Origin: Bacillota bacterium
GTDB taxonomy: Bacteria > Bacillota > Clostridia > Lachnospirales > Lachnospiraceae
Direction of reading: 5' to 3'
Length of the DNA stretch: 64,000 bases
Assembly (NCBI GenBank): GCA_023391695.1
Contig: JAEWAK010000008.1
Span: 1-64,000 of the forward strand
The stretch's first letter is position 1, and each line of letters starts with the position of its first letter. Made by a program: the position numbers and the translations under genes. The notes beneath the pieces were generated by a model. That model did no database searches. It saw nothing but the letters and a program-made list of their open reading frames with translations, and was not told where the DNA came from. This document shows, in pieces, positions 52,087-62,098 of the stretch.

Positions 52087-53714
52087 TTCGATACCCCCTT
52101 GCCTGTACCAGGCCTGTCCGGGATACTGTTCTCCCTGTATTCCGTAGGCGTTTTGCCGGTATATTTTTTAAAAATGCGGCTGAAATAATTAGGGTCGCCA
52201 TAACCAACCTCCGTACCTATTTCTTTCATGCTTCTTTCGTTATCCAGAAGCAGCATTTTGGCTCTGTCAATGCGGGTATTCGTTAGGTATTCAATAAAAT
52301 TCGTACCGGTCAGATCCTTGAATAATTTGCTGAAGTAATAAGGGCTGATATCCAATTCCCTGGATATGTCATCCAGCGAAATATCTTTTTTATAATGCTG
52401 TAATATATAATCCTGGGCTTTTTTTATCATACTGTTGGAGTTGTCTGCTTTTTTCACAACAATATTTTGGCAGGCTTCCGTTAATTTAGAAAGGAACCAG
52501 TATTTTAATCCGGAATTATCCTGCAGGCCCGTTATGTCTGCCAGATAGCCGCTCCGGCCGGAAAAGTGATATGTCTTCCCGCCGCTTAAATAGACTTCAT
52601 GTTCCGCAAAGAGTACCAGTTCCAGTACCTTTAATTTCACGTTGACATCCCCTTCCGGGCAGCCTGCACCCATCCAGTCAAAAAACAGATTTGCCTGCCT
52701 GATACAGTCTGCCGTATTTCCTTCTTTTAAACTGTCCAGTATGGATCTCTCGACCTCAATGGGATAGCCTTCTTCATAATTAGAACGAACTGTCAGATCA
52801 TCCGCATGGGCCACACTTCCGGTGGTGTTGACCAAAGACTTTAAGGCTTCATTATAGGAGTCCATGGATTCCTTCAAAGGCCGTATGGAACCGAGCCCGA
52901 TACGGAAAGATATGCCCAGGGCCTTCTTTAATTTCCGGGCCAGGTTTCTGGATTTTTCAATTAAGTCAATCCGTTCATTGTAATCCAGCTTTTTATTTTC
53001 ACAGGGGACAAATACGGCAATTTTATTGGACATGATGGACCCGATAATGCAGGGATATTCTTCTTTTACCATTTCCCTGATTTTCTGGTAATTCATCTGT
53101 GCCTTTATACTGGTTCCCACCGCATTGGTCATGTAATTGCCCATTTGGGTTTCCCCGGATACCAGGGCCAGCATATAGCCGTAATCCTGAGTAATTCCCA
53201 GCATGTTTCGGTAATTATCAATATCTTCCGTAAAATGCTCCTGAAACATAATGGAATAAATAAAACCGTTTTCGATGATCGGTATCACGATTTCCAGCTT
53301 TTCTTTAATCATTAAGTCATTGCTTCTTTTTTCCCGCTTTTCGTCTACCTGTTTCATGGCCCTGCCAAGAACCTCTACGATTACTTTTTGGCTGACGGGT
53401 TTATTCAGGTATTCGATTACTCCTAAATTAATTGCTTTTTGTGCATAGTCAAACTTATCATAAGCGGACAAAACGATGAATAAAATACCCGGATTGCTTT
53501 TCCTGATTTCTTTCATGGCATCGATTCCGTTAATCCCCGGCATCTGGATATCCATGAAGGCAATATCCGGCCTGAAATGCTCCGCCAGTTCGATGACGTT
53601 GCGACCGGTTTTCGCAAATTCCACCTGGCATTTTCCCTTAAAATTCTTCTCGATGATAAACTGAAGGGATTCGATCACAATACCTTCATCATCAGCTAAC
53701 ATGATTTTGTACAT
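52083..53714 (-). CDS. yesN: YesN-type response regulator with AraC DNA-binding domain
   Basis: The 543-residue protein has an N-terminal receiver domain (MYKIMLADDEGIVIESL; phospho-Asp in DIAFMDIQMPG; LSAYDKFDYAQKAINLGVIEYLNKPV), a long middle region and two C-terminal AraC helix-turn-helix motifs (ISLDDISRELDISPYYFSKLFKDLTGTNFIEYL and SMKEIGTEVGYGDPNYFSRIFKKYTGKTPTEYR). It is phosphorylated presumably by the histidine kinase encoded 18 bp upstream and should activate the chvE-mmsAB genes. GGGAGG precedes the ATG. Confidence 0.93.
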   Translation of the reverse strand: MYKIMLADDEGIVIESLQFIIEKNFKGKCQVEFAKTGRNVIELAEHFRPDIAFMDIQMPGINGIDAMKEIRKSNPGILFIVLSAYDKFDYAQKAINLGVIEYLNKPVSQKVIVEVLGRAMKQVDEKREKRSNDLMIKEKLEIVIPIIENGFIYSIMFQEHFTEDIDNYRNMLGITQDYGYMLALVSGETQMGNYMTNAVGTSIKAQMNYQKIREMVKEEYPCIIGSIMSNKIAVFVPCENKKLDYNERIDLIEKSRNLARKLKKALGISFRIGLGSIRPLKESMDSYNEALKSLVNTTGSVAHADDLTVRSNYEEGYPIEVERSILDSLKEGNTADCIRQANLFFDWMGAGCPEGDVNVKLKVLELVLFAEHEVYLSGGKTYHFSGRSGYLADITGLQDNSGLKYWFLSKLTEACQNIVVKKADNSNSMIKKAQDYILQHYKKDISLDDISRELDISPYYFSKLFKDLTGTNFIEYLTNTRIDRAKMLLLDNERSMKEIGTEVGYGDPNYFSRIFKKYTGKTPTEYRENSIPDRPGTGKGVSK

Positions 53715-53731
53715 CTGCTGCCTCCCCAGGT

Positions 53732-55222
53732 TTAAAGAGGAATGTGGACGATAACTTCCGTTCCCCTGTCCTTACCTTCACTTTTTATTTCTATCACATC
53801 TTCCCGGTTAAAATAAAGTTTTAACCGGTTGATTACATTCACAAGCCCGACCCCATTGGAATTAAATGTAATATCCTTATCAAACCTCTCTCCTGTAAGT
53901 ACCTGCGTAATTTTATCCTTTTCCATTCCGATTCCGTTGTCTTTTACGCTCAGGCAGATATCTGAATCCCCCCGGAACACGGACAGTTTGATCACCCCAT
54001 CCCAGTTAATGCCCCGGATCCCGTAATTTACGGCATTTTCAACAATGGGCTGGAGCACCATGGCGGGAATCCGGGTCTCTAAAAGAGGTTCGTCGATTTC
54101 CCGTTCAAAATGAATATCACCGGAAAACCGCACATTTAATATGTAAATAAAACTGTCTGCCAGACGGACTTCATCCGCTATGGTTACCACCTGGTCCATT
54201 TTGTTCATGTTGTACCGGAAGAATTCCGCCATATGCTCAATGAAGAGACAGGTTTTGTCCGCTCCTTCCATCATGGCAAGCTGTGCACCGGCATTTAAGG
54301 TATTAAAGAGAAAATGCGGATTGATCTGGGCCTGGAGGTATTTCAGCCTTGCATCCTTTAAGTGTCCCTCCATCTTCAGTTCGTTTTCCTTTAAGATTCT
54401 CTCCTTCTCCAGATTTTCGCGGATCTGTTCAATATAAACCCGGATATTTAAAACCATTTTATTAAACGCATTGGACACTACCCCTACTTCATCTTCCGAT
54501 TCCACGGCTACGGGTTCGATATACAGCTTGCCCTTGGATACATCATTGGCGACCTTGGCTAAATTATTTAAAGGTTTCGTAATGGATCTGGTCAGAAGAA
54601 TAATCAGGCCGATATTAATAACAGCTATGATGATCAGGATAGAAGTGCTAATAATCTCCATATATTTAAGAGTATTTAACAAAAGTTTATAACTGCCGGA
54701 ATTATATTTAAACTGCTCGTTATTGAGGCTGTATATAAAAGCATTGATATTCTGGAAAGAGGTTTTGGCAACTTCATAATTGTCTTTATATTTTTCCACA
54801 TTCCGGCCCCGCTTTGCCTGTACGGTTTCAAAAGCGGTTTCCAGGTAGTTTTCCGACATGTTCTTTATATTCTTCTCCATTAGCAGCATTTCATTATCCG
54901 TTATGGTTACATTCAGTTTGTCCAGCAGTTTCCGGTACTTTTGCTCACTCCGGTAATAGGCGTCAATGGCATCGGAACTTTTGGTGTTTAAGTATTCTGT
55001 CATGCTGTTCTGCAGATTGTTTAAGGAATCCGACAATTCATACAAGTTGGTATTACTCACATATACCTCATCAATTTTTCCCATCATCTGGTTGATGTTA
55101 AAATACATGATAAAATTGACAATCAGCATGATAAAGGAAGTGAATACGAAAGCCGTTGTTAATTTCCATTGCAGGGAAAGTTTGTTCCATTTTTTTAAGA
55201 GTATTTTTTTCCTGTTCTTCAC
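53732..55222 (-). CDS. yesM: YesM/LytS-type sensor histidine kinase
   Basis: About 496 residues with two membrane helices (LTTAFVFTSFIMLIVNFIMYF and ISTSILIIIAVINIGLIILL) around a roughly 150-residue extracytoplasmic helical domain, then HAMP. The kinase core has the phospho-His in LQAQINPHFLFNTLN and the ATP-binding N and G boxes (PIVENAVNYGIRG, DNGIGMEKD, NGVGLVNVINRL). A GTG start at 55222 is eight bases after GGGAGGAG; the longer frame runs into the sensor gene. The N-terminal domain probably contacts the membrane-anchored sugar sensor encoded just upstream, as in XylFII-LytS. Confidence 0.92.
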   Translation of the reverse strand: MKNRKKILLKKWNKLSLQWKLTTAFVFTSFIMLIVNFIMYFNINQMMGKIDEVYVSNTNLYELSDSLNNLQNSMTEYLNTKSSDAIDAYYRSEQKYRKLLDKLNVTITDNEMLLMEKNIKNMSENYLETAFETVQAKRGRNVEKYKDNYEVAKTSFQNINAFIYSLNNEQFKYNSGSYKLLLNTLKYMEIISTSILIIIAVINIGLIILLTRSITKPLNNLAKVANDVSKGKLYIEPVAVESEDEVGVVSNAFNKMVLNIRVYIEQIRENLEKERILKENELKMEGHLKDARLKYLQAQINPHFLFNTLNAGAQLAMMEGADKTCLFIEHMAEFFRYNMNKMDQVVTIADEVRLADSFIYILNVRFSGDIHFEREIDEPLLETRIPAMVLQPIVENAVNYGIRGINWDGVIKLSVFRGDSDICLSVKDNGIGMEKDKITQVLTGERFDKDITFNSNGVGLVNVINRLKLYFNREDVIEIKSEGKDRGTEVIVHIPL

Positions 55223-55241
55223 GTATCCTGCTCCTCCCGAT

Positions 55242-56294
55242 TTATTCGGCTTCCTCTTCACTATGGTAATAATCCGAAACATTGTCTGCCGTAATCAGTT
55301 TTGTATCCACCGGGAGGTATTCGCTTACATGTCCCGTAAGGGAGTATTCCTCCAGGGCCTGTATGCACAAACTGCCCATCTGCTCCGTATCTACGGAAAT
55401 GGAGGAATAGATGATGCCTTTTTCTATTGCACTTAGAATATTTTCCGAATCATAATAACCGATAATATTAATTTTACCCACCTTATTATGATCCACCACC
55501 GCCTGGTATGCACACCGGGTATAGGTGGAATTTAAGCAGATCATAATATCCGGTACATTATTCGAATCCATAATAATATCCCGGATAGTCTCTTCCGGGC
55601 TGAAATCACCTTCATTATTCACTACCACAGCCTTTATTTCCAGGCCATGGTTTTTGCCCAGTGCTTTTTCTATGGTATCCCTTATTCCAAGAAGAATTAT
55701 ATTCTGGCTGCTGTCCGCACTGTTTTCATCCACCAATACAAAAATACGTTTTGTTGCCTCATTGCGAAGCTTAAATACCTGTTTTCCGTATTCCTGCCCC
55801 AGGTTGTAACTGTTAATTCCCACAAAACACTGGCGGATGCTGTTATTGGAATCCTTTAATACGGTAATAACGGGAATTCCCTTATTTACGGCTTCCTTCA
55901 CAAACTCCCCGGTTTCTCCTTCCCCGTCGCCTTCCAGAATAATCCCGTCTACCGCTGCGTCAATTGCCATACGCATAAGTTCATTCTTGCCATAATCGGC
56001 AAAAAGTTTATTGCCAAAACGTTCCACATATACTTTTTGTGCTTTTCCTGCTTTTAATGCCCCTTCATAAACTTCATTCCAAAAATCCTGTTCTTTGTTA
56101 TTCGAAATAAATGCATAGTGCTTTTCATATAATCCATATCCGTTCTTTTGTGCAAGTCCCGTATCGATTAATTTATTATTGAAATAAATAAAACTCAAAA
56201 ATATCACCAGCAGCATTAGTATACTATTGCCTAAAATAACCAGTGGCGAAAGTTTAATTTTAATCTTACGGTTATTTTTGTTTTTTTCTTCCAT
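55242..56294 (-). CDS. Membrane-anchored sugar-binding sensor protein (XylFII-like)
   Basis: About 350 residues: a short basic cytoplasmic N-terminus, a single uncleaved membrane helix (PLVILGNSILMLLVIFLSFIYF) and an extracytoplasmic Peripla_BP_4 domain (KHYAFISNNKEQDFWNEVYEGALKAGK, AAVDGIILEGDGEGETGEFVKEAVNKGIPVITVLKDSN, NIIGYYDSENILSAIEKGII). There is no lipobox. The start at 56294 follows AAGGAAGG. Gene order (anchored binding protein, LytS/YesM kinase, YesN regulator) is that of XylFII-LytS-YesN, the xylose-sensing system described in Clostridium. Here the ligand could be xylose or another aldose. Confidence 0.87.
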   Translation of the reverse strand: MEEKNKNNRKIKIKLSPLVILGNSILMLLVIFLSFIYFNNKLIDTGLAQKNGYGLYEKHYAFISNNKEQDFWNEVYEGALKAGKAQKVYVERFGNKLFADYGKNELMRMAIDAAVDGIILEGDGEGETGEFVKEAVNKGIPVITVLKDSNNSIRQCFVGINSYNLGQEYGKQVFKLRNEATKRIFVLVDENSADSSQNIILLGIRDTIEKALGKNHGLEIKAVVVNNEGDFSPEETIRDIIMDSNNVPDIMICLNSTYTRCAYQAVVDHNKVGKINIIGYYDSENILSAIEKGIIYSSISVDTEQMGSLCIQALEEYSLTGHVSEYLPVDTKLITADNVSDYYHSEEEAE

Positions 56295-56525
56295 GGCATC
56301 CTTCCTTTTAAAAGAGCCTTTTCTTTTCCCTGGGAGTATTTTTTTCCGGCCTCTTCCATTAGAGTATTTTGTAATAATTATAGCAAAATTATAATACAAG
56401 TCAACAAACAGGTATGTATTTTCAACAATTCTGCCAAATAAAGTACCCTTTTACAGATTGAAATCCAATCCTGGGGAGGATTTTACATATCCTATAAATG
56501 TTTTATTATAAACCAATATAATTCA

Positions 56526-56585
56526 AATACGGGGCAGTTTTAAAATATGCTATTGTTCAATAGATATTTTAAAGCTGCCCCGTAT
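56526..56585. terminator. 60-bp palindromic terminator at the end of the lactate operon
   Basis: AATACGGGGCAG-TTTTAAAATAT...ATATTTTAAAG-CTGCCCCGTATT is a nearly perfect stem of more than 20 bp about 75 bp downstream of the dehydrogenase stop. It may be a repeat recruited as a terminator. The rest of 56295-56658 is AT-rich and contains the promoter of the sensor gene. Confidence 0.65.
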
Positions 56586-56658
56586 TCGGATTTATACACT
56601 TTTCTGATACATTTTATACCCGTTACCACTGATGTCCGTAACAATTGCCTGCCTGAAT

Positions 56659-58062
56659 TTACATCTGGCATACCTTATGAGGATTTAAGATGTTTTTCGG
56701 ATCAAAAGCCTTCTTGATTCCCAGCATGATTTCCACGGTAGCCGGATCCATGGCTTCCATTAAATAAGACTTCTTGGCATAACCGATACCGTGTTCACCG
56801 GAAACCTGGCCGTTTAATTCCCTGGCTTTGCCGTAAATTTTATCCATGGCAGCTTTCATCCTCTTCTCCCATTCTTCTTCACTTAAATCATCTTTCAGTA
56901 TATAAGCATGAAGATTACCGTCACCGGCATGGCCGAAGCTCTTAATACGGATGTTTACTTCCTTATATAAACCGTGGATATATTCCACCATTTCATTGAC
57001 GGAACTTCTGGGAACCACTACGTCCACCTCATCCATATAGGTGGTGGAACCCTTGATGGCTTCTAAGAATGCGCCTCGTGCCTTCCAGATGGATTCCTCT
57101 CTCTCATTGGTGTCGGATATGAGGATATCCAGAGCTCCCTGTTCCAGGCAGATTTTAGCCACGCTGTCATAGGCTTTTTCTATTTCTTCCGTAGAATTAC
57201 CGTCAAATTTCAATAACAGGTAGGCATCGGCACTGTTGTCCGGAAACTTTTTCCCTAAATATTTTTCCGCATCGATAATAACTTCCCGCTGCATGAATTC
57301 AATGGCCGTAGGTATGGATTTGGACTTGATGATCAAGGGAACCGTGCGGATTGCCGTTTCCAGGGTAGGAAAAGGAATCAGCAAACTGATGGCTTTTTTC
57401 GGAAGAGGAAGGAGTTTTAAGATGGCTTTTGTAATGATTCCAAGGGTTCCTTCCGAACCTACCATCAGATCCTTCATAGCATATCCCGTACTGTTTTTAA
57501 CTACTTTGCCGCCGAATTCCACCACTTTACCGTCCGGCAGTACTACTTCAAGTCCACGGACATAATCCCTGGTAACACCGTATTTCACCGCCCTCATGCC
57601 TCCGGCATTGGTACTGATGTTTCCGCCGATGGTAGCCGACTTTTCACCCGGATCCGGAGGATAGAACAAATCCCTGTCCTGTACGTAGGCGGCCAATTCC
57701 ATTAATAAAACACCCGGTTCCACCGTAATGGTCAAATTGTCTTCATCCAGCTCCAGAAAACGGTTCATCAAGCTGGTATCCAGCATAATACCATGTTCCA
57801 TTGCAACGGAGGAACCTACAAGTCCCGTACCGGAACCTCTTGGGGTAACCGGAATGTTGTTCCCGTAAGCATACTTCATTATTTTAGAAATTTCCTCCGT
57901 AGAGGTAACTTTTACGACTACGTCCGGATAACTGACCGTATCGCTTAATTCATCATGGCTGTATTCTTCATTGATATCTTCTCCGTATAGAACCCGTTCC
58001 GTATCATTTATGATATTTTTTATAAAATATAAATCTTCCTGGTCTAATTTTTTGTAATTCAT
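56659..58062 (-). CDS. lctD: FAD-linked lactate dehydrogenase, GlcD family (LctD-like)
   Basis: About 467 residues. The FAD_binding_4 domain shows [25 protein letters not shown] and [37 protein letters not shown]. The FAD-oxidase C domain carries [13 protein letters not shown] and [11 protein letters not shown]. It follows the etfB and etfA genes in the order of the lct operon of Acetobacterium woodii, where LctD with EtfAB oxidises lactate to pyruvate by electron confurcation (NAD+ reduction driven by reduced ferredoxin). The start at 58062 has GGAGG four bases upstream; the longer frame reads back through the hairpin region. The 279-bp gap to etfA is filled by stem-loops. Confidence 0.9.
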   Translation of the reverse strand: MNYKKLDQEDLYFIKNIINDTERVLYGEDINEEYSHDELSDTVSYPDVVVKVTSTEEISKIMKYAYGNNIPVTPRGSGTGLVGSSVAMEHGIMLDTSLMNRFLELDEDNLTITVEPGVLLMELAAYVQDRDLFYPPDPGEKSATIGGNISTNAGGMRAVKYGVTRDYVRGLEVVLPDGKVVEFGGKVVKNSTGYAMKDLMVGSEGTLGIITKAILKLLPLPKKAISLLIPFPTLETAIRTVPLIIKSKSIPTAIEFMQREVIIDAEKYLGKKFPDNSADAYLLLKFDGNSTEEIEKAYDSVAKICLEQGALDILISDTNEREESIWKARGAFLEAIKGSTTYMDEVDVVVPRSSVNEMVEYIHGLYKEVNIRIKSFGHAGDGNLHAYILKDDLSEEEWEKRMKAAMDKIYGKARELNGQVSGEHGIGYAKKSYLMEAMDPATVEIMLGIKKAFDPKNILNPHKVCQM

Positions 58063-58084
58063 TTTTCCTCCATTTCTACACATT

Positions 58085-58347
58085 GGTTGAAAACGATTTT
58101 TTTTCAACCTTCCCGACATGATGCCGCAGAAGCGACATCTCAAATATATAGGAAGAAGTTCAAAATGAAATCCCTCTGATTTCATTTTGGCGTTCTTTCT
58201 AAGTGAATTATGTTTTTACAATTCACTTTGTGAAGACGCTTTTACTTCACAATTACCGCCATGCCATTTCCAGCGCACCTCATGTTTGGGCCGAGGATTT
58301 CGCAGGCACAAACATGTGTGTGAATTATGCCTTTCAATAATTCACAC
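58085..58347. repeat. Array of six stem-loops between etfA and the lactate dehydrogenase gene
   Basis: Consecutive inverted repeats: 58085-58109 (GGTTGAAAA...TTTTCAACC), 58161-58189 (CAAAATGAAATC-5 nt-GATTTCATTTTG, perfect 12 bp), 58201-58228 (AAGTGAATT...AATTCACTT), 58228-58252 (TTGTGAAG...CTTCACAA), 58281-58316 (CATGTTTG...CAAACATG) and 58318-58347 (GTGTGAATTAT-8 nt-ATAATTCACAC, perfect 11 bp, containing the etfA stop codon). Most lack terminator T-runs. They may set the mRNA ratio of the Etf and dehydrogenase genes. Confidence 0.75.
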
Positions 58348-59535
58348 TGCCCCCTTGGTTAATTTTATCTGATTAATTAAGTCCGGAATGATTTCATATA
58401 AATCTCCTACCAGACCATAGTGAGCGGTTTTAAAAATGGGTGCGTTCTCATCCTTATTAATGGCAATGATCTGTTCCGAATTGTTCATACCGGCCGTAAA
58501 CTGCACCGATCCGGATACTCCGCAGGTTATGATAAGTTTCGGCCTTACGGTCCTGCCGCTTAAGCCTACCTGGCGTTTTGCTTCCAACCAGCCGGTTTCC
58601 ATAACAGGCCTTGTACAGGCAAGCTGGCCGTCCAGTAAATCCGCCAATTCCTGCAACATCCCTAAATCTTCCTCTTTTTTTACACCGCGCCCCGCTACGA
58701 CTAATACTTCGGAGGCTTCGATAAACTGTTCTTTTTCTTTGGCAATAATATCAAGTACATCCACTTTACTGTTTAATTTCTCAGTATCAATGCTGCATTC
58801 CACGATTTCACCGGATTCTTCCGCGTTTCGTTTCGGTGCGTCCATTACTTTGTAACGGACGGTTGCCATCTGTGGCCTGTGATTGGGGGTCAAAATCTGG
58901 GCCATGATATTTCCGCCGAAAGCCGGTCTTATCTGTACCAGATCCGTATCTTCCGTGATGTCGAGTATAGTACAGTCCGCCGTCAGCCCGGTTTTTAATC
59001 TGGCGGCCAGCCTGGGTGCCAGCTGACGTCCCACAGGAGTTGCTCCCATCAGAATGGCGGTCGGTTTTACCTGATTCACAAAATCTTCAAATACGGCGGT
59101 ATAAGGTTCCATTATAAAACGGGCTAATTTTTCCTGATCATATACAAATACCTTATCCACGTTATAATGAAGGAGTTCATGACATTCTTTTGTAATATTA
59201 CTTCCCATCATAACGGCATATACCGGATGACCTATCTTGGCTGCCAGTTCTTTCGCTTTACCGATTAATTCATAAGTTACCGGATGGATAACCCCGTCAA
59301 TGTGGTCCACATAAACTGCGATCCCTCTCCATTTTTCTTTATCAACGGTTTCCATAACCTCTTCCACATATTCAATGGCCCCTGCCGGACCTTTTTTCAC
59401 ACACAATTTACACATTTTACAGGCTGCATTAATAAGCAGTTCCCCGTTCTTTTCTTCCATTGCTCCAAAGGGGCAAATACTGATTACTTCCTGTATATTT
59501 CCGACTTTACTTTGATTTATGACTAACTTTGCCAT
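58342..59535 (-). CDS. etfA: Electron transfer flavoprotein alpha subunit with N-terminal ferredoxin-like domain (LctC-like)
   Basis: The 397-residue protein has an extra N-terminal Fe-S domain (ICPFGAM...AACKMCKLCVKKGPAGAIEYVEE). It is followed by the EtfA N domain (WRGIAVYVDHIDG...ILMGATPVGRQLAPRLAARL) and the C-terminal FAD-binding domain (LVVAGRGVKKEEDL, GLSGRTVRPKLIITCGVSGSVQFTAGMNNSEQIIAINKDENAPIF). The Fe-S extension is characteristic of EtfA in bifurcating/confurcating lactate dehydrogenase complexes. The stop codon lies within a perfect hairpin. It follows etfB by 12 bp. Confidence 0.92.
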   Translation of the reverse strand: MAKLVINQSKVGNIQEVISICPFGAMEEKNGELLINAACKMCKLCVKKGPAGAIEYVEEVMETVDKEKWRGIAVYVDHIDGVIHPVTYELIGKAKELAAKIGHPVYAVMMGSNITKECHELLHYNVDKVFVYDQEKLARFIMEPYTAVFEDFVNQVKPTAILMGATPVGRQLAPRLAARLKTGLTADCTILDITEDTDLVQIRPAFGGNIMAQILTPNHRPQMATVRYKVMDAPKRNAEESGEIVECSIDTEKLNSKVDVLDIIAKEKEQFIEASEVLVVAGRGVKKEEDLGMLQELADLLDGQLACTRPVMETGWLEAKRQVGLSGRTVRPKLIITCGVSGSVQFTAGMNNSEQIIAINKDENAPIFKTAHYGLVGDLYEIIPDLINQIKLTKGAV

Positions 59536-59547
59536 TTTGATTTCCCC

Positions 59548-60336
59548 CTATACGAATTTTAATTCCTGCAATTTATGAAATAACTGACCGGTAAGTTCTT
59601 CACCTGTTCCGTGAAACATCTCCCTGTGAGCATTGACTTCCGGTGGAAAAATACGCTGTACCTGTGTGGGTGACCCGTTCAGGCCGTAGTGAAGTTCGTC
59701 TCTGTCCTCTAATTCCGCCAGGCTTATTACCGTAATTTCACGGTCCTTTGTTTCCTGCTTCTTCACATAGGATGGAAGCCTTGGCATGAAAATGTCCTTA
59801 TCCACCGTAAGGAGGCAGGGGAATTGGATTTTTGTAATTTCAATATCATGGGTCATGTCCATTTCCACTACAATGGATTCTTCATTCATTTCTACTATTT
59901 TAGATACGTTGGATACACTGGGGATATTCAGCCATTCGGATACTTCCGGCCCAACCTGTGCCGTATCTCCGTCGGTGGTCTGCTTTCCGCAGAGGATCAA
60001 ATCAAAATCGCCGATGGATTTTATGCCTTGGGAAATCGTATAGCTGGTTGCCAGAACATCGGCACCACCGAATTTCCGGTCGGAAATTAAAACTCCTTTA
60101 TCAACACCCATGGCGAAAGCTTCGCGGATGACCACGGCAGCCTGCCCGGGACCCATGGTAAGTGCATAGATGGTTCCTCCCATTTCTTCCCTTACCTTAA
60201 GTGCCGTTTCAATGGCATACAGGTCATAGGGATTCATTTTGGATTCCACACCGTTTCTTTTTAAGACTCCTGTAACCGGATCTACTTCTACCTTGTTGCT
60301 GTCAGGAACCTGTTTAATACATACTAAGATATTCAT
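59548..60336 (-). CDS. etfB: Electron transfer flavoprotein beta subunit (LctB-like)
   Basis: The 262-residue EtfB begins MNILVCIKQVPDSNKVEVDP and has the family signature QFPCLLTVDKDIFMPRLPSYV and the nucleotide-binding region ILCGKQTTDGDTAQVGPEVSEWL. In bifurcating Etfs this subunit carries the bifurcating FAD and the NAD(H) site. The start at the ATG (60336) is five bases after AAAGGTGA; the in-frame GTG upstream is part of that site. It is followed by etfA and the dehydrogenase. The 205-bp gap to the permease gene is AT-rich, with a tandem AAATGGATATATA repeat near 60427-60455. Confidence 0.92.
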   Translation of the reverse strand: MNILVCIKQVPDSNKVEVDPVTGVLKRNGVESKMNPYDLYAIETALKVREEMGGTIYALTMGPGQAAVVIREAFAMGVDKGVLISDRKFGGADVLATSYTISQGIKSIGDFDLILCGKQTTDGDTAQVGPEVSEWLNIPSVSNVSKIVEMNEESIVVEMDMTHDIEITKIQFPCLLTVDKDIFMPRLPSYVKKQETKDREITVISLAELEDRDELHYGLNGSPTQVQRIFPPEVNAHREMFHGTGEELTGQLFHKLQELKFV

Positions 60337-60541
60337 ACTTGTCACCTTTCCCTTTTTTAATTCCTTTTAAATGACGTTTATGCTTTGTCATTCTACATAT
60401 ATGCTTTTTATAAACTCATACTTTTATAAATGGATATATAATAAATGGATATATATAAACATTCTTAATCATAAATCACTTACTTATAATTCCAGTAATT
60501 ACTCACTTATTACTAAATCTTCGGCGACATTATCAATATAT

Positions 60542-62098
60542 TCATCCCAGAAGCTGTGCACCCACGTAAGTGAAGATGCCTACGATTACTAAAAACAAGA
60601 TATAATATTTAAACGTGCCTTTTAAAAGTACACTTTCTTTTCCCTGTAACTGTACGGCTGCCACGGCAACTGCAATACTCTGGGGGGAAATCATTTTGGC
60701 CGTAATTGCCCCGGCCGTATTGGAAGCCGAAATCCAGGCCTGATTTAAATTAAGTGCCGTAGAGGTCTCTGCCTGCAAACCGCCGAATAAAACACTGGAG
60801 GAAGTACCGCTGCCCGTTACAAAGGTTCCGATGGAACCAAGGAGAGGTGCAAACAAGGGATAAAAGGACCCCGTAACCGTAACAAACATAAGGGATATGG
60901 AAGCGATCATGCCGCTGTAACCCATTAATTTGGCCGTAGCCATAATGGAGATGATGGTTACAACCGTCTTAAACATCTGGATCATGGTCTTTTTAAATAT
61001 GTTCAGCATTTCACCGAAGCGGGCTCCCTGAATTTTCCCTCCAACAAATGCAGCAAGGATAATCCATAATCCCGGAGTAGTCAGCCAGGAAAAGGTATAT
61101 GCCGCGGCGTCCTTGCCGGTATAAATATTTACGGAAGTTTTTACGGCACCCAGCAGTTCATTTAACGGTGCAATCAATTTGGAGGTTCCAAGTAAAAACA
61201 AAAAGATCAATAGAAACGGGCTCCAGGCCACCACTGCTTCTTTTCCGGTTACTTTGTCATGATTTTTTTCTTCCAGGCGGTATTCGGGATCAATGTCTTT
61301 TCTACCGAAAAACCTGGCTGCCCCTGCCGTACATAACATGGAACATACGGAACCGATTACTACGGGGAGTTCGGCACCAAGGAATTTTGCCACCAGATAT
61401 TCCGGTATTAAAAATGATACGCCGGAGATCAAGGTAATGAGGATAATCCCTTTTAATGAGTTTTTTGACCTGCCTTTTTCCGACTTACCGGTCAAATATA
61501 CCAGGATAAAAGGAGTCAGAATAATAAGGGGAGCCAGTAAAATAACCGTATTGGTGGATAAGCCGAATACATCCAGGCCGGTTATTTTCGCCAGAGTAGT
61601 AGTGGGAATTCCAATGGAACCAAAAGCCGTCGGGGTCGCATTGGCAATCAGACATACGATTGCGGCAAATACGGGATTAAATCCCAACCCCCATAGCATA
61701 CTGGCCGGTATGGCAACTGCTGTTCCAAAGCCTGCCATTCCTTCCATGAAACCGCCGAACCCCCAGGCAATGATTAAAATCAACACCCGTTTATCATTCG
61801 TAACGCTTGCTAACATTTTCTTGATTATTTCCATCTTGCCGGTTGCCACACAGACATTGTAAGTAAAGATTGCGGCTATAATTACAATTATAATGGGCCA
61901 CAGGGCAAGGGCAATTCCTTCCCCGACTGCCGTTATGCTGTCAAGCAAGGGCATTTTCCAAACGAATACTGCCAATACATATGCTATAACCAGTGCAATG
62001 GTACAGGCTTTAAATCCCGGTATTTTTAATGCAGTTAAGGCTACGATCAGCCATATTATCGGCAGTAAAGCTAAAATAAAAGCGAAAGTCATGTTCAT
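60542..62098 (-). CDS. lctP: L-lactate permease (LctP family)
   Basis: The 518-residue membrane protein has about 13 helices and the LctP family hallmarks: WGFGGFMEGMAGFGTAVAIPASMLWGLGFNP, NATPTAFGSIGIPTTTLAK, a central LIFLFLLGTSKL region and GTFVTGSGTSSSVLFGGLQ, ANTAGAITAKMISPQSIAVA near the C-terminus. It imports lactate (or glycolate) with protons. It is the first gene downstream of the operator-bearing region 62240-62541 and leads the lactate oxidation genes. No lactate racemase gene is seen in the window. Confidence 0.94.
   Translation of the reverse strand: MNMTFAFILALLPIIWLIVALTALKIPGFKACTIALVIAYVLAVFVWKMPLLDSITAVGEGIALALWPIIIVIIAAIFTYNVCVATGKMEIIKKMLASVTNDKRVLILIIAWGFGGFMEGMAGFGTAVAIPASMLWGLGFNPVFAAIVCLIANATPTAFGSIGIPTTTLAKITGLDVFGLSTNTVILLAPLIILTPFILVYLTGKSEKGRSKNSLKGIILITLISGVSFLIPEYLVAKFLGAELPVVIGSVCSMLCTAGAARFFGRKDIDPEYRLEEKNHDKVTGKEAVVAWSPFLLIFLFLLGTSKLIAPLNELLGAVKTSVNIYTGKDAAAYTFSWLTTPGLWIILAAFVGGKIQGARFGEMLNIFKKTMIQMFKTVVTIISIMATAKLMGYSGMIASISLMFVTVTGSFYPLFAPLLGSIGTFVTGSGTSSSVLFGGLQAETSTALNLNQAWISASNTAGAITAKMISPQSIAVAVAAVQLQGKESVLLKGTFKYYILFLVIVGIFTYVGAQLLG

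Noticed and set aside
58085..58347. Hairpin array considered as ordinary transcription terminators
   Set aside because: Most stems lack T-runs and they lie inside an operon whose downstream gene depends on the same transcript.
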